Program-made: the position numbers and the translations under genes
Shown: positions 8,519-16,122 of the stretch, piece by piece
Layout: every line of letters starts with the position of its first letter
Position numbering within the stretch: position 1 is the stretch's first letter
Assembly: GCF_010727475.1 (NCBI RefSeq)
Contig: NZ_AP022567.1
Span: 124,001 to 188,000 of the forward strand
Direction of reading: 5' to 3'
Length of the DNA stretch: 64,000 bases
Source of the DNA: Mycolicibacterium mageritense
GTDB taxonomy: Bacteria; Actinomycetota; Actinomycetes; Mycobacteriales; Mycobacteriaceae
The notes under the pieces: generated by a model
Databases searched by the model: none
What the model saw: only the letters and a program-made list of their open reading frames with translations
What the model was told of the DNA's origin: nothing

Positions 8519-9244
8519 ATGCCAGCCAGGTCCAGTCAGCCAGCGCCTCGATCGGCTGTCGACGGCGCACCCAACGGAGCCCCGGGATCCCAGACCTTGG
8601 CCCGCGGGCTCAGCGCCCTGCAGGCGATCGCCGATGCCCCGACCGGGCTGACCGTGCAGCAGGTGGCCGACCACCTCGGGGCGCACCGCACGATCGCCTA
8701 TCGGCTGCTGGCCACGTTGAGCCAATTCCGTTACATCGCAAAGGGTGACGACGGTCGCTACCGACCCGCGGCGGCGCTGGCGGTCCTCGGGTCGTCGTTC
8801 GACAACAATCTGCGCCAGTTGAGCGTTCCGACGTTGCGCGCACTGGCGGACGAACTCGGCACCACCGTGTCACTGTTGGTGGCCGAGGGCGACCAGCAGG
8901 TGGCGATCGCGGTGATCGTGCCGACCCAGGTTTTCTACCAACTGTCCTTCCACGAGGGCAGCCGTCATCCGCTCGACCGGGGCGCGGCCGGAGTGGCACT
9001 GCTGGCCAGCATGCCGCCGCGTCCGGGTGAGCGCGAACTGGTTCGCCAGACCCGGGAACAGGGCTGGGTGATCACCCACGGCGAGATCGAACCCAACACG
9101 TTCGGGCTGGCCGTGCCGGTCCGAAGGCGCCTCCCGGCACCCCCCACCTGCATCAACCTCATCTCGCACCGCGAAGACGTCGTGCTGGACGGCAAGGACG
9201 CCGTGGTGCGAGCCGCACGGGAACTGTCCGCGATCCTGCACTGA
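8519..9244 (+). CDS. IclR family transcriptional regulator
   Basis: 241 residues from the ATG at 8519, preceded by AAGGAGGGG. The N-terminal winged helix-turn-helix (TLARGLSALQAIADAPTGLTVQQVADHLGAHRTIAYRLLATL, about residues 22-64) and the effector domain (TLRALADELGTTVSLLV, RHPLDRGAAGVALLAS) are typical. IclR proteins such as MhpR commonly control aromatic degradation genes, and this one is divergent from the mhp-like operon. Inference: it regulates mhpC-mhpA-mhpB in response to a pathway acid. A short GCAC-N6-GTGC repeat at 8454-8467 is a possible site for it, but it is weak. Confidence 0.88.
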   Translation: MPARSSQPAPRSAVDGAPNGAPGSQTLARGLSALQAIADAPTGLTVQQVADHLGAHRTIAYRLLATLSQFRYIAKGDDGRYRPAAALAVLGSSFDNNLRQLSVPTLRALADELGTTVSLLVAEGDQQVAIAVIVPTQVFYQLSFHEGSRHPLDRGAAGVALLASMPPRPGERELVRQTREQGWVITHGEIEPNTFGLAVPVRRRLPAPPTCINLISHREDVVLDGKDAVVRAARELSAILH

Positions 9245-9258
9245 AAGGCCATGCACCA

Positions 9259-10872
9259 GTGAATTATTGGGATATCGAAGTCGACGTCGTGGTACTGGGC
9301 AGCGGCGGCGCCGGTCTCACCGCGGCGCTCACCGCGGCCGTCAGCGGCGCATCGGTCGCCGTATACGAGAAAGCGCCCACAGTCGGCGGTACGACAGCCG
9401 TCTCGGGCGGCATCGTGTGGATTCCGGCGCACGACCGCGCGGCCGACGGCCCGTTGCCGGTTGCCGACGCCATGGCCTATCTGCGTGCACAGTCCCTCGG
9501 GTACATGGATGCCGACCTGGTCGAGACATTCGTCCGCACTGGGCCCGCCATGCTCGACTTCGTCGAGGCCAACAGCGAACTCCGATTCGCTGTTGCCGAA
9601 GGATTTCCCGACTACAAGCCCGAGCTGCCCGGCGGGCGTCCCGGCGGCGGGCGATCACTCAGCGCCGGGCCGGTGGACCTGGCCCGGCTAGGCGACTGGG
9701 CGACCCGGATCACGTCCTTTCCAGCGGATTTCAGCAATGTCGGCATCGACGCGGAGACGCGGGCCCGGATCCACGCCACCTACGACGACCCCGGCGCCGA
9801 CCTGTGTGTGGCCGGTACCGCGCTGATCGCCGGGCTGCTGCGGGGACTACTGGAGCGTCACGTGTCACCGGTGACCGGAGCCCGGGCGGTCGAACTGCTT
9901 GGCGCCGCCACCGGCATCACCGGAGTGCGGATCTCAGTCGGCGGCACCGACATCCGAGTCCGAGCCCGCAGCGGCGTCGTGCTGGCAACGGGCGGGTTCG
10001 AATGGGACGCAAAGCTGGTCGAGGCGTACCTGCGGGGCCCGATGCACGGTCCGGTGTCGCCGCCGAACAACACGGGTGACGGGCTGAGGATGGTGATGGC
10101 GCACGGCGCCGATCTGGCCAACATGGGTGAGGCCTGGTGGGTTCCCGTCGTCCAGATCCCCGGGGACACCATCGACGGGCACCCACGCAGCCGCAGTGTC
10201 CGGTTGGAACGCACACGGCCCCGCAGCATCATCGTCAACCGCGCCGGGAAACGGTTCGTCAACGAGGCCGGCGAGTACAACTCGATGGCAGGGCCCTTTC
10301 AGTACCTCGACCCCAAGGTCGGTTACGCCAACGATCCGGCGTGGATCGTGTTCGACTCAGTGCACCTGCAGCGCTACGGGTTCCTCGGCGTCGAGCCCGG
10401 TGAGCCGGTACCGGACTGGTTCTGCGAATCGGTCTCTCTCGCCGACCTGGCCACCAAGACCGGTATCGATCAGCAAGGCCTGGCCGCGACGCTGGCGAGC
10501 TGGAACGACAACGTCGCCAGGAATACCGATCCCGATTTCGGCCGCGGCGCAAGCGCGTACGACGGCTATTGGGGTGACCCGTCGGCCACCACCGTGGCCG
10601 GGCAGACGCTCGGTCCGGTCGACACCGCGCCGTTCTACGCCGTGCCCGTCAAGGTGGGGGCCATGGGCACCAAGGGCGGGCCACGCACCGACCGCGACGG
10701 CCGTGTGCTGCACGTGAGCGGCGCTCCGATACCGGGACTGTTTGCCGCAGGCAACGCCATGGCGGGAGTGACGGGCAAGGCCTACGGCGGCGCGGGCGGC
10801 ACACTGGGGCCCGCGATGGTGTTCGGCTATCGCAGCGGGTACACCGCGGCCACCGGCAAGTCCGTTTCCTGA
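9259..10872 (+). CDS. FAD-dependent dehydrogenase, second KstD/fumarate reductase family member
   Basis: 537 residues from a GTG start at 9259, 14 nt after the IclR stop; an ATG at 9251 is closed within three codons. The FAD loop VVVLGSGGAGLTAALTAA is near residue 10, GGTTAVSGGIVWIP follows, the substrate region has PNNTGDGLRM, and the C-terminus reads GLFAAGNAMAGVTGKAYGGAGGTLGPAMVFGY. It is a paralogue of the 3221-4960 product. Expected role: flavin-dependent desaturation of a cyclic ketone or acid. Co-transcription with the IclR gene is likely from the short gap. Confidence 0.84.
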   Translation: MNYWDIEVDVVVLGSGGAGLTAALTAAVSGASVAVYEKAPTVGGTTAVSGGIVWIPAHDRAADGPLPVADAMAYLRAQSLGYMDADLVETFVRTGPAMLDFVEANSELRFAVAEGFPDYKPELPGGRPGGGRSLSAGPVDLARLGDWATRITSFPADFSNVGIDAETRARIHATYDDPGADLCVAGTALIAGLLRGLLERHVSPVTGARAVELLGAATGITGVRISVGGTDIRVRARSGVVLATGGFEWDAKLVEAYLRGPMHGPVSPPNNTGDGLRMVMAHGADLANMGEAWWVPVVQIPGDTIDGHPRSRSVRLERTRPRSIIVNRAGKRFVNEAGEYNSMAGPFQYLDPKVGYANDPAWIVFDSVHLQRYGFLGVEPGEPVPDWFCESVSLADLATKTGIDQQGLAATLASWNDNVARNTDPDFGRGASAYDGYWGDPSATTVAGQTLGPVDTAPFYAVPVKVGAMGTKGGPRTDRDGRVLHVSGAPIPGLFAAGNAMAGVTGKAYGGAGGTLGPAMVFGYRSGYTAATGKSVS

Positions 10873-10904
10873 GGCCACACCGGACTGTCGGTTACCCTCG
10901 TGTC

Positions 10905-11462
10905 GTGCTGTTCACGCCGCGCAGTGCCGCGCAGACCCGCATCCTCGATGCTGCGCTCGAGCTGATCTCCGAGCACGGGGCCGCAGGCACGTCGCTGCAG
11001 ATGATCGCAGACGCCATCGGTGTCACGAAAGCCGCTGTGTACCACCAGTTCAAGACCAAGGAAGCGATCATCATCGCACTGACCGAGCGGGAACTCGGGC
11101 AGCTCGAGGAAGCGCTTGAGGCGGCCGAAGCCGAGGGATCGCCCGCACGGGCACGCGAAGTGCTGCTCACGCGCGTGATCGAGATAGCCGTGCGACGCCG
11201 GCGTGCGGCCAGCACACTGCAGTTCGACCCGGTCGTGGTGCGGTTGCTCGCCGAGCACGAACCGTTCCAGGTGTTCATCGACAGGCTCTACGCCGCAATG
11301 CTCGGAGATCAGCGCGGCAGCACCGCACGCGTGCACGCGGCGATGCTGTCAGGAGTGATCAGCGTTGCGGTGATGCATCCGCTCGTCGCCGACATCGACG
11401 ACGACACCCTGCGCGCCGAACTGATCCAGACGATGCGCCGCATCGTCTCACTGCCTGCCTGA
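10905..11462 (+). CDS. TetR family transcriptional regulator
   Basis: 185 residues from a GTG start (MLFTPRSAAQTRILDAAL). The N-terminal TetR helix-turn-helix is clear: ALELISEHGAAGTSLQMIADAIGVTKAAVYHQFKTKEAI, about residues 17-55, followed by an all-helical ligand domain. It is a candidate binder of the GAGAAT-N3-ATTCTC palindromes nearby, since TetR repressors of acyl-CoA pathways bind this kind of short palindrome, but no site lies directly in its own promoter. The 3' end overlaps the convergent meaB gene by 15 bp. Confidence 0.85.
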   Translation: MLFTPRSAAQTRILDAALELISEHGAAGTSLQMIADAIGVTKAAVYHQFKTKEAIIIALTERELGQLEEALEAAEAEGSPARAREVLLTRVIEIAVRRRRAASTLQFDPVVVRLLAEHEPFQVFIDRLYAAMLGDQRGSTARVHAAMLSGVISVAVMHPLVADIDDDTLRAELIQTMRRIVSLPA

Positions 11463-12359
11463 TTCGGAAATCAACTGCGCGGCAGCACTGTACGGGTCGC
11501 TGATCCCGTCCGCCACCTCGGCCGCCAACCGGTCGAGTTCGGTGTGGTTGCGCAACAGCGTCTGCGCGAGCGACAGAATCTGCGTGCGAGCTCTGGCGGA
11601 GCGGCGCGCCGCCGTGTCCGCGCGATGGTGGGCATCGATCGCGGCCACCAGTTCGCCGAGCCCGTCGCCTTGCGAGGCAACGAGCTTCAGCACGGGAACG
11701 GTCGCTTCGGCCCGCAAGTCACGCGCGGTCTGATCGGCGCCGTCGCGGTCGGCCTTGTTCACCACGACAAGATCGGCCACCTCGAGCAGGCCGGCCTTGG
11801 CCGCCTGGACCGCATCGCCCGCTCCCGGGTTGAGGATGACCACCGTGGGATCGGCGAGCGCGGCGATCTCGATCTCGGACTGCCCCACACCGACGGTCTC
11901 CAACACGATCAGGTCATACGACAGTGCGGCCAGCAGTCGGATCGCGCCGGGCACCGCAGCAGCCAGACCACCCAGATGCCCGCGTGCCGCGACGGATCGG
12001 ATCAGCACATCGGGATCGTTGATGTGGGCGGCCATTCGGATCCGGTCACCGAGCAGCGCGCCGCCGCTGTACGGAGATGACGGATCGACGGCCAGCACGG
12101 CCACGCGCTGCCCGAGACCGCGGTATGCGCCGACGAGCGCGGCGACCGTGGTCGACTTGCCCGCCCCGGGTGGGCCGGTGACGCCGATGACGCGCGGCGA
12201 GGCGGGCTCGAGTACTGCCAAAACCTCGTCGCGGCGGTCGCTTTCGACGAGGCTCAGCAGTTTGCCGACCGCGCGCACGGAGCCGCCGCGGGCCGAGGCG
12301 ATCAGTTCGTCGATGGTCATCGGATGCGACTCTACGGAGGTGGTGCCGTGATCAGGCAT
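11448..12359 (-). CDS. meaB: MeaB-type G-protein chaperone of a B12-dependent acyl-CoA mutase
   Basis: 303 residues. P-loop GVTGPPGAGKSTT near residue 61, DPSSPYSGGALLGDRIRM, the VGVGQSEIEIAALAD switch region and a NKAD motif (VVVNKADRDGA) identify the MeaB/ArgK SIMIBI GTPase family. MeaB proteins gate adenosylcobalamin loading and protect mutases from inactivation. The matching mutase subunits are at 19909-21884, so this gene supports that mutase rather than an arginine transporter. GGAGCAG precedes the ATG. It is divergent from an SDR gene, with a shared operator-like palindrome at 12386-12400. Confidence 0.9.
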   Translation of the reverse strand: MPDHGTTSVESHPMTIDELIASARGGSVRAVGKLLSLVESDRRDEVLAVLEPASPRVIGVTGPPGAGKSTTVAALVGAYRGLGQRVAVLAVDPSSPYSGGALLGDRIRMAAHINDPDVLIRSVAARGHLGGLAAAVPGAIRLLAALSYDLIVLETVGVGQSEIEIAALADPTVVILNPGAGDAVQAAKAGLLEVADLVVVNKADRDGADQTARDLRAEATVPVLKLVASQGDGLGELVAAIDAHHRADTAARRSARARTQILSLAQTLLRNHTELDRLAAEVADGISDPYSAAAQLISESGRQ

Positions 12360-12385
12360 TGATCTGCTCCTAGTTCACCCCGCAT

Positions 12386-12400
12386 GAGAATGCTATTCTC
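12386..12400. promoter_or_regulatory. palindrome GAGAATGCTATTCTC, candidate operator
   Basis: Identical in all 15 bases to the palindrome at 17545-17559, and located in the 78-bp gap between meaB (minus) and the SDR gene (plus), 27 bp upstream of the meaB start and 38 bp upstream of the SDR start. It is well placed to control both divergent promoters. Confidence 0.7.
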
Positions 12401-12437
12401 TCAGTTCGAGAGTCTGAGTTGCAAGAAGGGGAACCAT

Positions 12438-13202
12438 ATGCAGATCGCCGGTAGCTCTGCGCTCGTCGTCGGCGGAGCGGGCGGCCTCGGTGAGGCGACC
12501 GTCCGCCGCCTGCACGCGGCAGGCGCCAAGGTGGTCGTCGCCGATGTCGCCGACGAGAAAGGTGCCGAGCTGGAAAAGGAGCTGGGCGTCCGCTACGTCC
12601 GCACCGACGCCACCGCCGAGGAATCCGTGCTGGCGGCGATCGCCGAAGCCGAATCACTGGGCCCGCTGCGGATTTCCGTCGACACCCACGGCGGCCCGGC
12701 CAGCGGCGGCCGGTTGGTCGGCAAGGACGGCTCACCGCTGGATCTCGACGGGTTCAAGAAGACCATCGAGTTCTACCTCACCGCGGTGTTCAACGTGATG
12801 CGCCTGTCGGCCGCGGCGATCGCCAAGACCGATCCCTTGGACGAGGGCGGCCGCGGCGTCATCATCAACACCGCGTCCATCGCCGGCTACGAGGGACAGA
12901 TCGGGCAGTTGCCGTATTCGGCAGCCAAGGGTGGCGTGCTCGGCATGACTCTGGTGGCCGCGCGTGACTTGTCGCCGTTGGGCATCCGCGTCGTCACCAT
13001 CGCGCCGGGCACCATCAACACCCCCGCCTACGGCAAGGCCGCCGATCAGTTGGAGCAGTACTGGGGCCCGCAGGTGCCGTTCCCGAAACGCATGGGCCGC
13101 TCGGTGGAATACGCACAGCTGGCGCAGAGCATCGTCGAGAACGACTATCTCAACGGCGAGGTCATCCGCCTCGACGGGGCGCTGCGGTTCCCGCCGAAGT
13201 GA
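12438..13202 (+). CDS. short-chain dehydrogenase, 3-hydroxyacyl-CoA dehydrogenase (HSD10-like)
   Basis: 254 residues from the ATG at 12438, with AAGAAGGGG upstream. Motifs: GGAGGLGEA near residue 11, NTASIAGYEGQIGQLPYSAAKGG (catalytic Ser, Tyr, Lys), and APGTINTP. The sequence DTHGGPASGGRLVGKDG with a long loop before the active site recalls type-10 17-beta-HSD enzymes that oxidise 3-hydroxyacyl-CoAs. Its divergent partner is meaB, and crotonase and acyl-CoA dehydrogenase genes follow on the other strand, so a beta-oxidation role is likely. Confidence 0.82.
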   Translation: MQIAGSSALVVGGAGGLGEATVRRLHAAGAKVVVADVADEKGAELEKELGVRYVRTDATAEESVLAAIAEAESLGPLRISVDTHGGPASGGRLVGKDGSPLDLDGFKKTIEFYLTAVFNVMRLSAAAIAKTDPLDEGGRGVIINTASIAGYEGQIGQLPYSAAKGGVLGMTLVAARDLSPLGIRVVTIAPGTINTPAYGKAADQLEQYWGPQVPFPKRMGRSVEYAQLAQSIVENDYLNGEVIRLDGALRFPPK

Positions 13203-13312
13203 GCCCACACCCCGCGACCGTGCGGGTCTGCTGGTCGACACACCATGCCGCGTCGGCATTTGTGCACGCTCGGGAGCATCCACCACGCCCGCAAGCGCCG
13301 AATACGAATCCG

Positions 13313-13340
13313 AGTGCGGTACTACGGGTAGTACCGCACT
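13313..13340. terminator. perfect 13-bp inverted repeat between convergent genes
   Basis: Arms at 13313-13325 and 13328-13340 are exact reverse complements (AGTGCGGTACTAC), separated by 2 bases. It lies in the 254-bp space between the SDR stop (13202) and the crotonase stop (13457), where a bidirectional terminator is expected. There is no T-run, as is common in mycobacteria. The rest of this gap shows no gene. Confidence 0.5.
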
Positions 13341-13456
13341 TCTCCAGGCGATGTGATGTCCCAGCGGTCGATGGTCGCCGAACGTGCGCGAAATGTTGCT
13401 GCGTACCGGCGTGGCGGCCAGCAGACGCGCACCCTCGCGGTGCCGAGAGGAACGGG

Positions 13457-14221
13457 TCAGCTCTTCGCGATCAGGCCGTCGACGATGCGGTTGAAGTCGG
13501 CGGTGCCGAACGACACGTACTCGGCGAGGTTGGCGTAGTCGAGCGACGCCATCACGCGTTGCTCCAGTTGGATGTTCATGAGCCGCTTGGTGGCCTCGAC
13601 GGCCTGCCGCGGCAGCTCCATGAGCTTCTTGACGCATGCGATCGCCTCGCTCAACGGGTCGGCGACGACATGATTCGCCAGCCCGAGTGCCACGGCGCGC
13701 TCGGCCGTGATCCGCACGCCCGTCAGTGCAAACTCCTTGGCCTGCAACAACGAGATCTGTGAACCCCACACCAGTGGGCCGCCGTCGGCAGCCACGAGGC
13801 CGATCTGGACGTGCGGATCTGCGAAATGGGCGGTCTCGGCCATGTAGACCACATCGGACAACGCCGCCAGGCTGCAGCCCAGCCCGACCGCAGGACCATT
13901 GACCGCCGCGACCACCGGGATCCGGCAACGCAGCATGCCGATCACGAGATCACGTCCGTGTTTGATGGTCTTCTGCCGCAGCGCCTCGTCACGACGCAGC
14001 TCGTCGAGGTAGTTGAAGTCGCCGCCCGCCGAGAATGCCCGGCCCGCACCGGTGATCACCGCCGCACGTGCGTCGGCGTCCTCGTTGAGCGCTTCCCACA
14101 GCCTCGCGAGCCCGACATGCAGGTTGTCGTTGACGGCATTGAGGGCATCCGGCCGGTTGAGGGTGATGATGCGCAGGCCGCCATCGGCCCGCACATCGAT
14201 TTCTGCTGGCATGCCGTACAT
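13457..14221 (-). CDS. enoyl-CoA hydratase/isomerase (crotonase) family protein
   Basis: 254 residues starting MYGMPAEIDVRADGGLRIITLNRPDALNAVN. Oxyanion-hole segments AFSAGGDF and VNGPAVGLGC are present. The two catalytic glutamates of classical enoyl-CoA hydratase are both missing: the usual GCELA is GCSLA, and the usual PE before the second loop is PH, followed by GLVAADGG. It may use the Asp of ADGG or catalyse another crotonase reaction such as isomerisation, decarboxylation or C-C cleavage. It sits 4 nt downstream of the acyl-CoA dehydrogenase gene and is the last gene of that operon. Confidence 0.82.
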   Translation of the reverse strand: MYGMPAEIDVRADGGLRIITLNRPDALNAVNDNLHVGLARLWEALNEDADARAAVITGAGRAFSAGGDFNYLDELRRDEALRQKTIKHGRDLVIGMLRCRIPVVAAVNGPAVGLGCSLAALSDVVYMAETAHFADPHVQIGLVAADGGPLVWGSQISLLQAKEFALTGVRITAERAVALGLANHVVADPLSEAIACVKKLMELPRQAVEATKRLMNIQLEQRVMASLDYANLAEYVSFGTADFNRIVDGLIAKS

Positions 14222-14225
14222 CTGG

Positions 14226-15314
14226 TTACACCCCTAATCCGAGGATCCGCGACGCGATGATGTTCTTCTGGATCTGCGATGTGCCACCCATGACGCTCTG
14301 TGCGCGGCTGTAGAGGTAGGCGCTCAGCAGCTCGGGATCCGTGGTGCCGCTGACCGCAAGCGCGGCGTGACCGACCGACTGCTCGACCCAGGTCATCAGC
14401 AGCTTGTCCAGTGAACCCTGTGGACCGTGCGTGATGCCGTCGAGCTGCTCGGACAATCGGCGCCGCACGTGCAGCCGCAGCATCTCGGCCTGCACGGCAG
14501 CCCATGCCAGCTCCTCGGGAACCTTGCCCTGAACCCGAGACGCCATCTCGCGCACCAGTTTTCCGTACCGGGCGGAATACCCCAGCGTCGACGGCTCCCG
14601 CTCGTGGCTGACGACGGTCATGGCCAGCCGCCAGCCGTCACCCGGTGCGCCCACCATGTGCGACGCCGGCACCACCGCGCCGTCGAACGTGACCTGGCCG
14701 AACTCGGTCGTGACACCGTTGATCATCCGCAACGGCCGTTGCTCGATACCGTCCTGGTGCATCGACACGATGAACGCCGAAATGCCTTTGTGTTTGGGGC
14801 TGGCTCCGTCCGTGCGGGCCAGCACGAGGCACCAGTCGGCGACATCGGAGTAGCTGGTCCAGATCTTGTGCCCGTTGATGATGTAGTTGTCGCCGTCGCG
14901 GGTCGCCGTGGTGGTGAGCGACGCCAGGTCCGAGCCGGCGCCGGGCTCCGAGAAGCCCTGGCACCACCGCTCGGTCCCGTTGATCATGCCGGGCAGGAAC
15001 CGCTGCTGCAGTTCCTTGCTGCCGTGGTGGCCCAGGCCCACCACGAGGTAGCCCAGACTGGGGCGGGGCGGAGCACCGGCCCGGGCGAGTTCTTCGTCGA
15101 CGATCACGTCGTACACGGGCGGCAGCTCCTGGCCGCCGAACTCCTTGGGCCAGGACGTCCCGAAAAACCCTGCGGCATACAGGGCTTGGTGCCACTGCCC
15201 CTGCCGGGTCCAATAGGCGTCGCCGGATGCCTTGAACGACGCCGCGTTGTCCGCCAACCAGGCCCGCAGCCGGTCCCGGAACGCCGCTTCCTCGGGCGAA
15301 TCACGAAAATCCAA
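14226..15314 (-). CDS. acyl-CoA dehydrogenase, larger subunit of a likely heteromeric pair
   Basis: 362 residues from a TTG at 15314, preferred because GGAGGA lies 8 nt upstream; a TTG at 15335 would add seven residues. Signatures: WCQGFSEPGAGSDLASL, the FAD/substrate segment GHKIWTSYSDVADWC, and C-terminal GGTSQIQKNIIASRILGLG. The usual C-terminal catalytic Glu is absent (VMGGTSQ), but Glu in SHERE near residue 238 matches the base used by actinobacterial alpha2-beta2 enzymes of the ChsE/FadE26 type. It overlaps the smaller dehydrogenase gene by 14 nt, which supports a heterotetramer. Confidence 0.87.
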   Translation of the reverse strand: MDFRDSPEEAAFRDRLRAWLADNAASFKASGDAYWTRQGQWHQALYAAGFFGTSWPKEFGGQELPPVYDVIVDEELARAGAPPRPSLGYLVVGLGHHGSKELQQRFLPGMINGTERWCQGFSEPGAGSDLASLTTTATRDGDNYIINGHKIWTSYSDVADWCLVLARTDGASPKHKGISAFIVSMHQDGIEQRPLRMINGVTTEFGQVTFDGAVVPASHMVGAPGDGWRLAMTVVSHEREPSTLGYSARYGKLVREMASRVQGKVPEELAWAAVQAEMLRLHVRRRLSEQLDGITHGPQGSLDKLLMTWVEQSVGHAALAVSGTTDPELLSAYLYSRAQSVMGGTSQIQKNIIASRILGLGV

Positions 15315-16122
15315 GATCGATGTCCTCCAGTCCAACGGGCCACAACGCGGTGGCGGTCAGTACGCGCCGCAGGTACACGTGCGCCAGGCATTCCCAGGTG
15401 TTGCCGATGCCGCCGTGGACCTGGATCGCGGTCTCACAGACCGTGCGCGCGGCGCGCGCGCAGTACACCTTGGCGATCCGCGCGGCGCGAACCGCCTCGG
15501 CGGCCGGAAGCTCGTCGACGGCCCAGGCTGCGTGGCGCAGCACGCTGATCGAGCCTTCGATCAGCGCCAGGCCCTCGGCAAGCAGATGTGCGATGGCCTG
15601 GTACGAGCCGATCGTCGAACCGTACTGCTCGCGGACTTTCGCATAGTCGACAGCCAGAGCATGAGCGCCACGCGCGGCACCGACGATGTCCGCGCTCGTC
15701 GACGCCACTGCCAGGGCCTGCCAGCGCAGTGCCTCGTCGGCGCTGAGTTCGTGTAATTGCGAAGGAGATTCGACGACACCGACCGTACTGCGGGTGAGAT
15801 CAACACCAGCCGGCGCGGCCTCGGCGCCACCCACGGTCACGGCGTGCCCGAGCCTGCGGGCCAGGTCATCGGAGAGCACCGGGCCGAGGAACGGCACGTC
15901 GACGAGACCGCGCCCGAATTCCTCAGCGACGACGGCCACTTCGACACCGGAGGCACCGTCAGACCGCAGCGTGCGCCACTCGGTCGCGGCCACCGTGCTC
16001 TCCAGCCGGGCCACCCGCCGTTCATCGGCGAGTTCGGCAACCGACCCCGGTCCCAGATCATCGGCCAGTTTCGCCGCGGCTTCTCGCAGCTGCTGTTGTT
16101 CAGCCGTCAGACGGACGTCCAT
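15301..16122 (-). CDS. acyl-CoA dehydrogenase, shorter partner subunit
   Basis: 273 residues from the ATG at 16122 (MDVRLTAEQQQLREAAAKL). It is shorter than a standard 380-residue enzyme and lacks much of the middle beta domain, but keeps the C-terminal helical region (AKVREQYGSTIGSYQAIAHLLAEG, CETAIQVHGGIGNTWE). This is the layout of the non-catalytic or half-site partner in FadE26/FadE27-like pairs. The start overlaps the acyl-CoA ligase gene by 23 nt and the end overlaps the partner gene by 14 nt, so ligase and both subunits are translated from one message. Confidence 0.85.
   Translation of the reverse strand: MDVRLTAEQQQLREAAAKLADDLGPGSVAELADERRVARLESTVAATEWRTLRSDGASGVEVAVVAEEFGRGLVDVPFLGPVLSDDLARRLGHAVTVGGAEAAPAGVDLTRSTVGVVESPSQLHELSADEALRWQALAVASTSADIVGAARGAHALAVDYAKVREQYGSTIGSYQAIAHLLAEGLALIEGSISVLRHAAWAVDELPAAEAVRAARIAKVYCARAARTVCETAIQVHGGIGNTWECLAHVYLRRVLTATALWPVGLEDIDLGFS

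Noticed and set aside
12732..13928. Minus-strand open frame of about 400 codons across the SDR and crotonase genes
   Set aside because: It runs antisense to the SDR and out of frame through the crotonase and the terminator gap. It has no domain.
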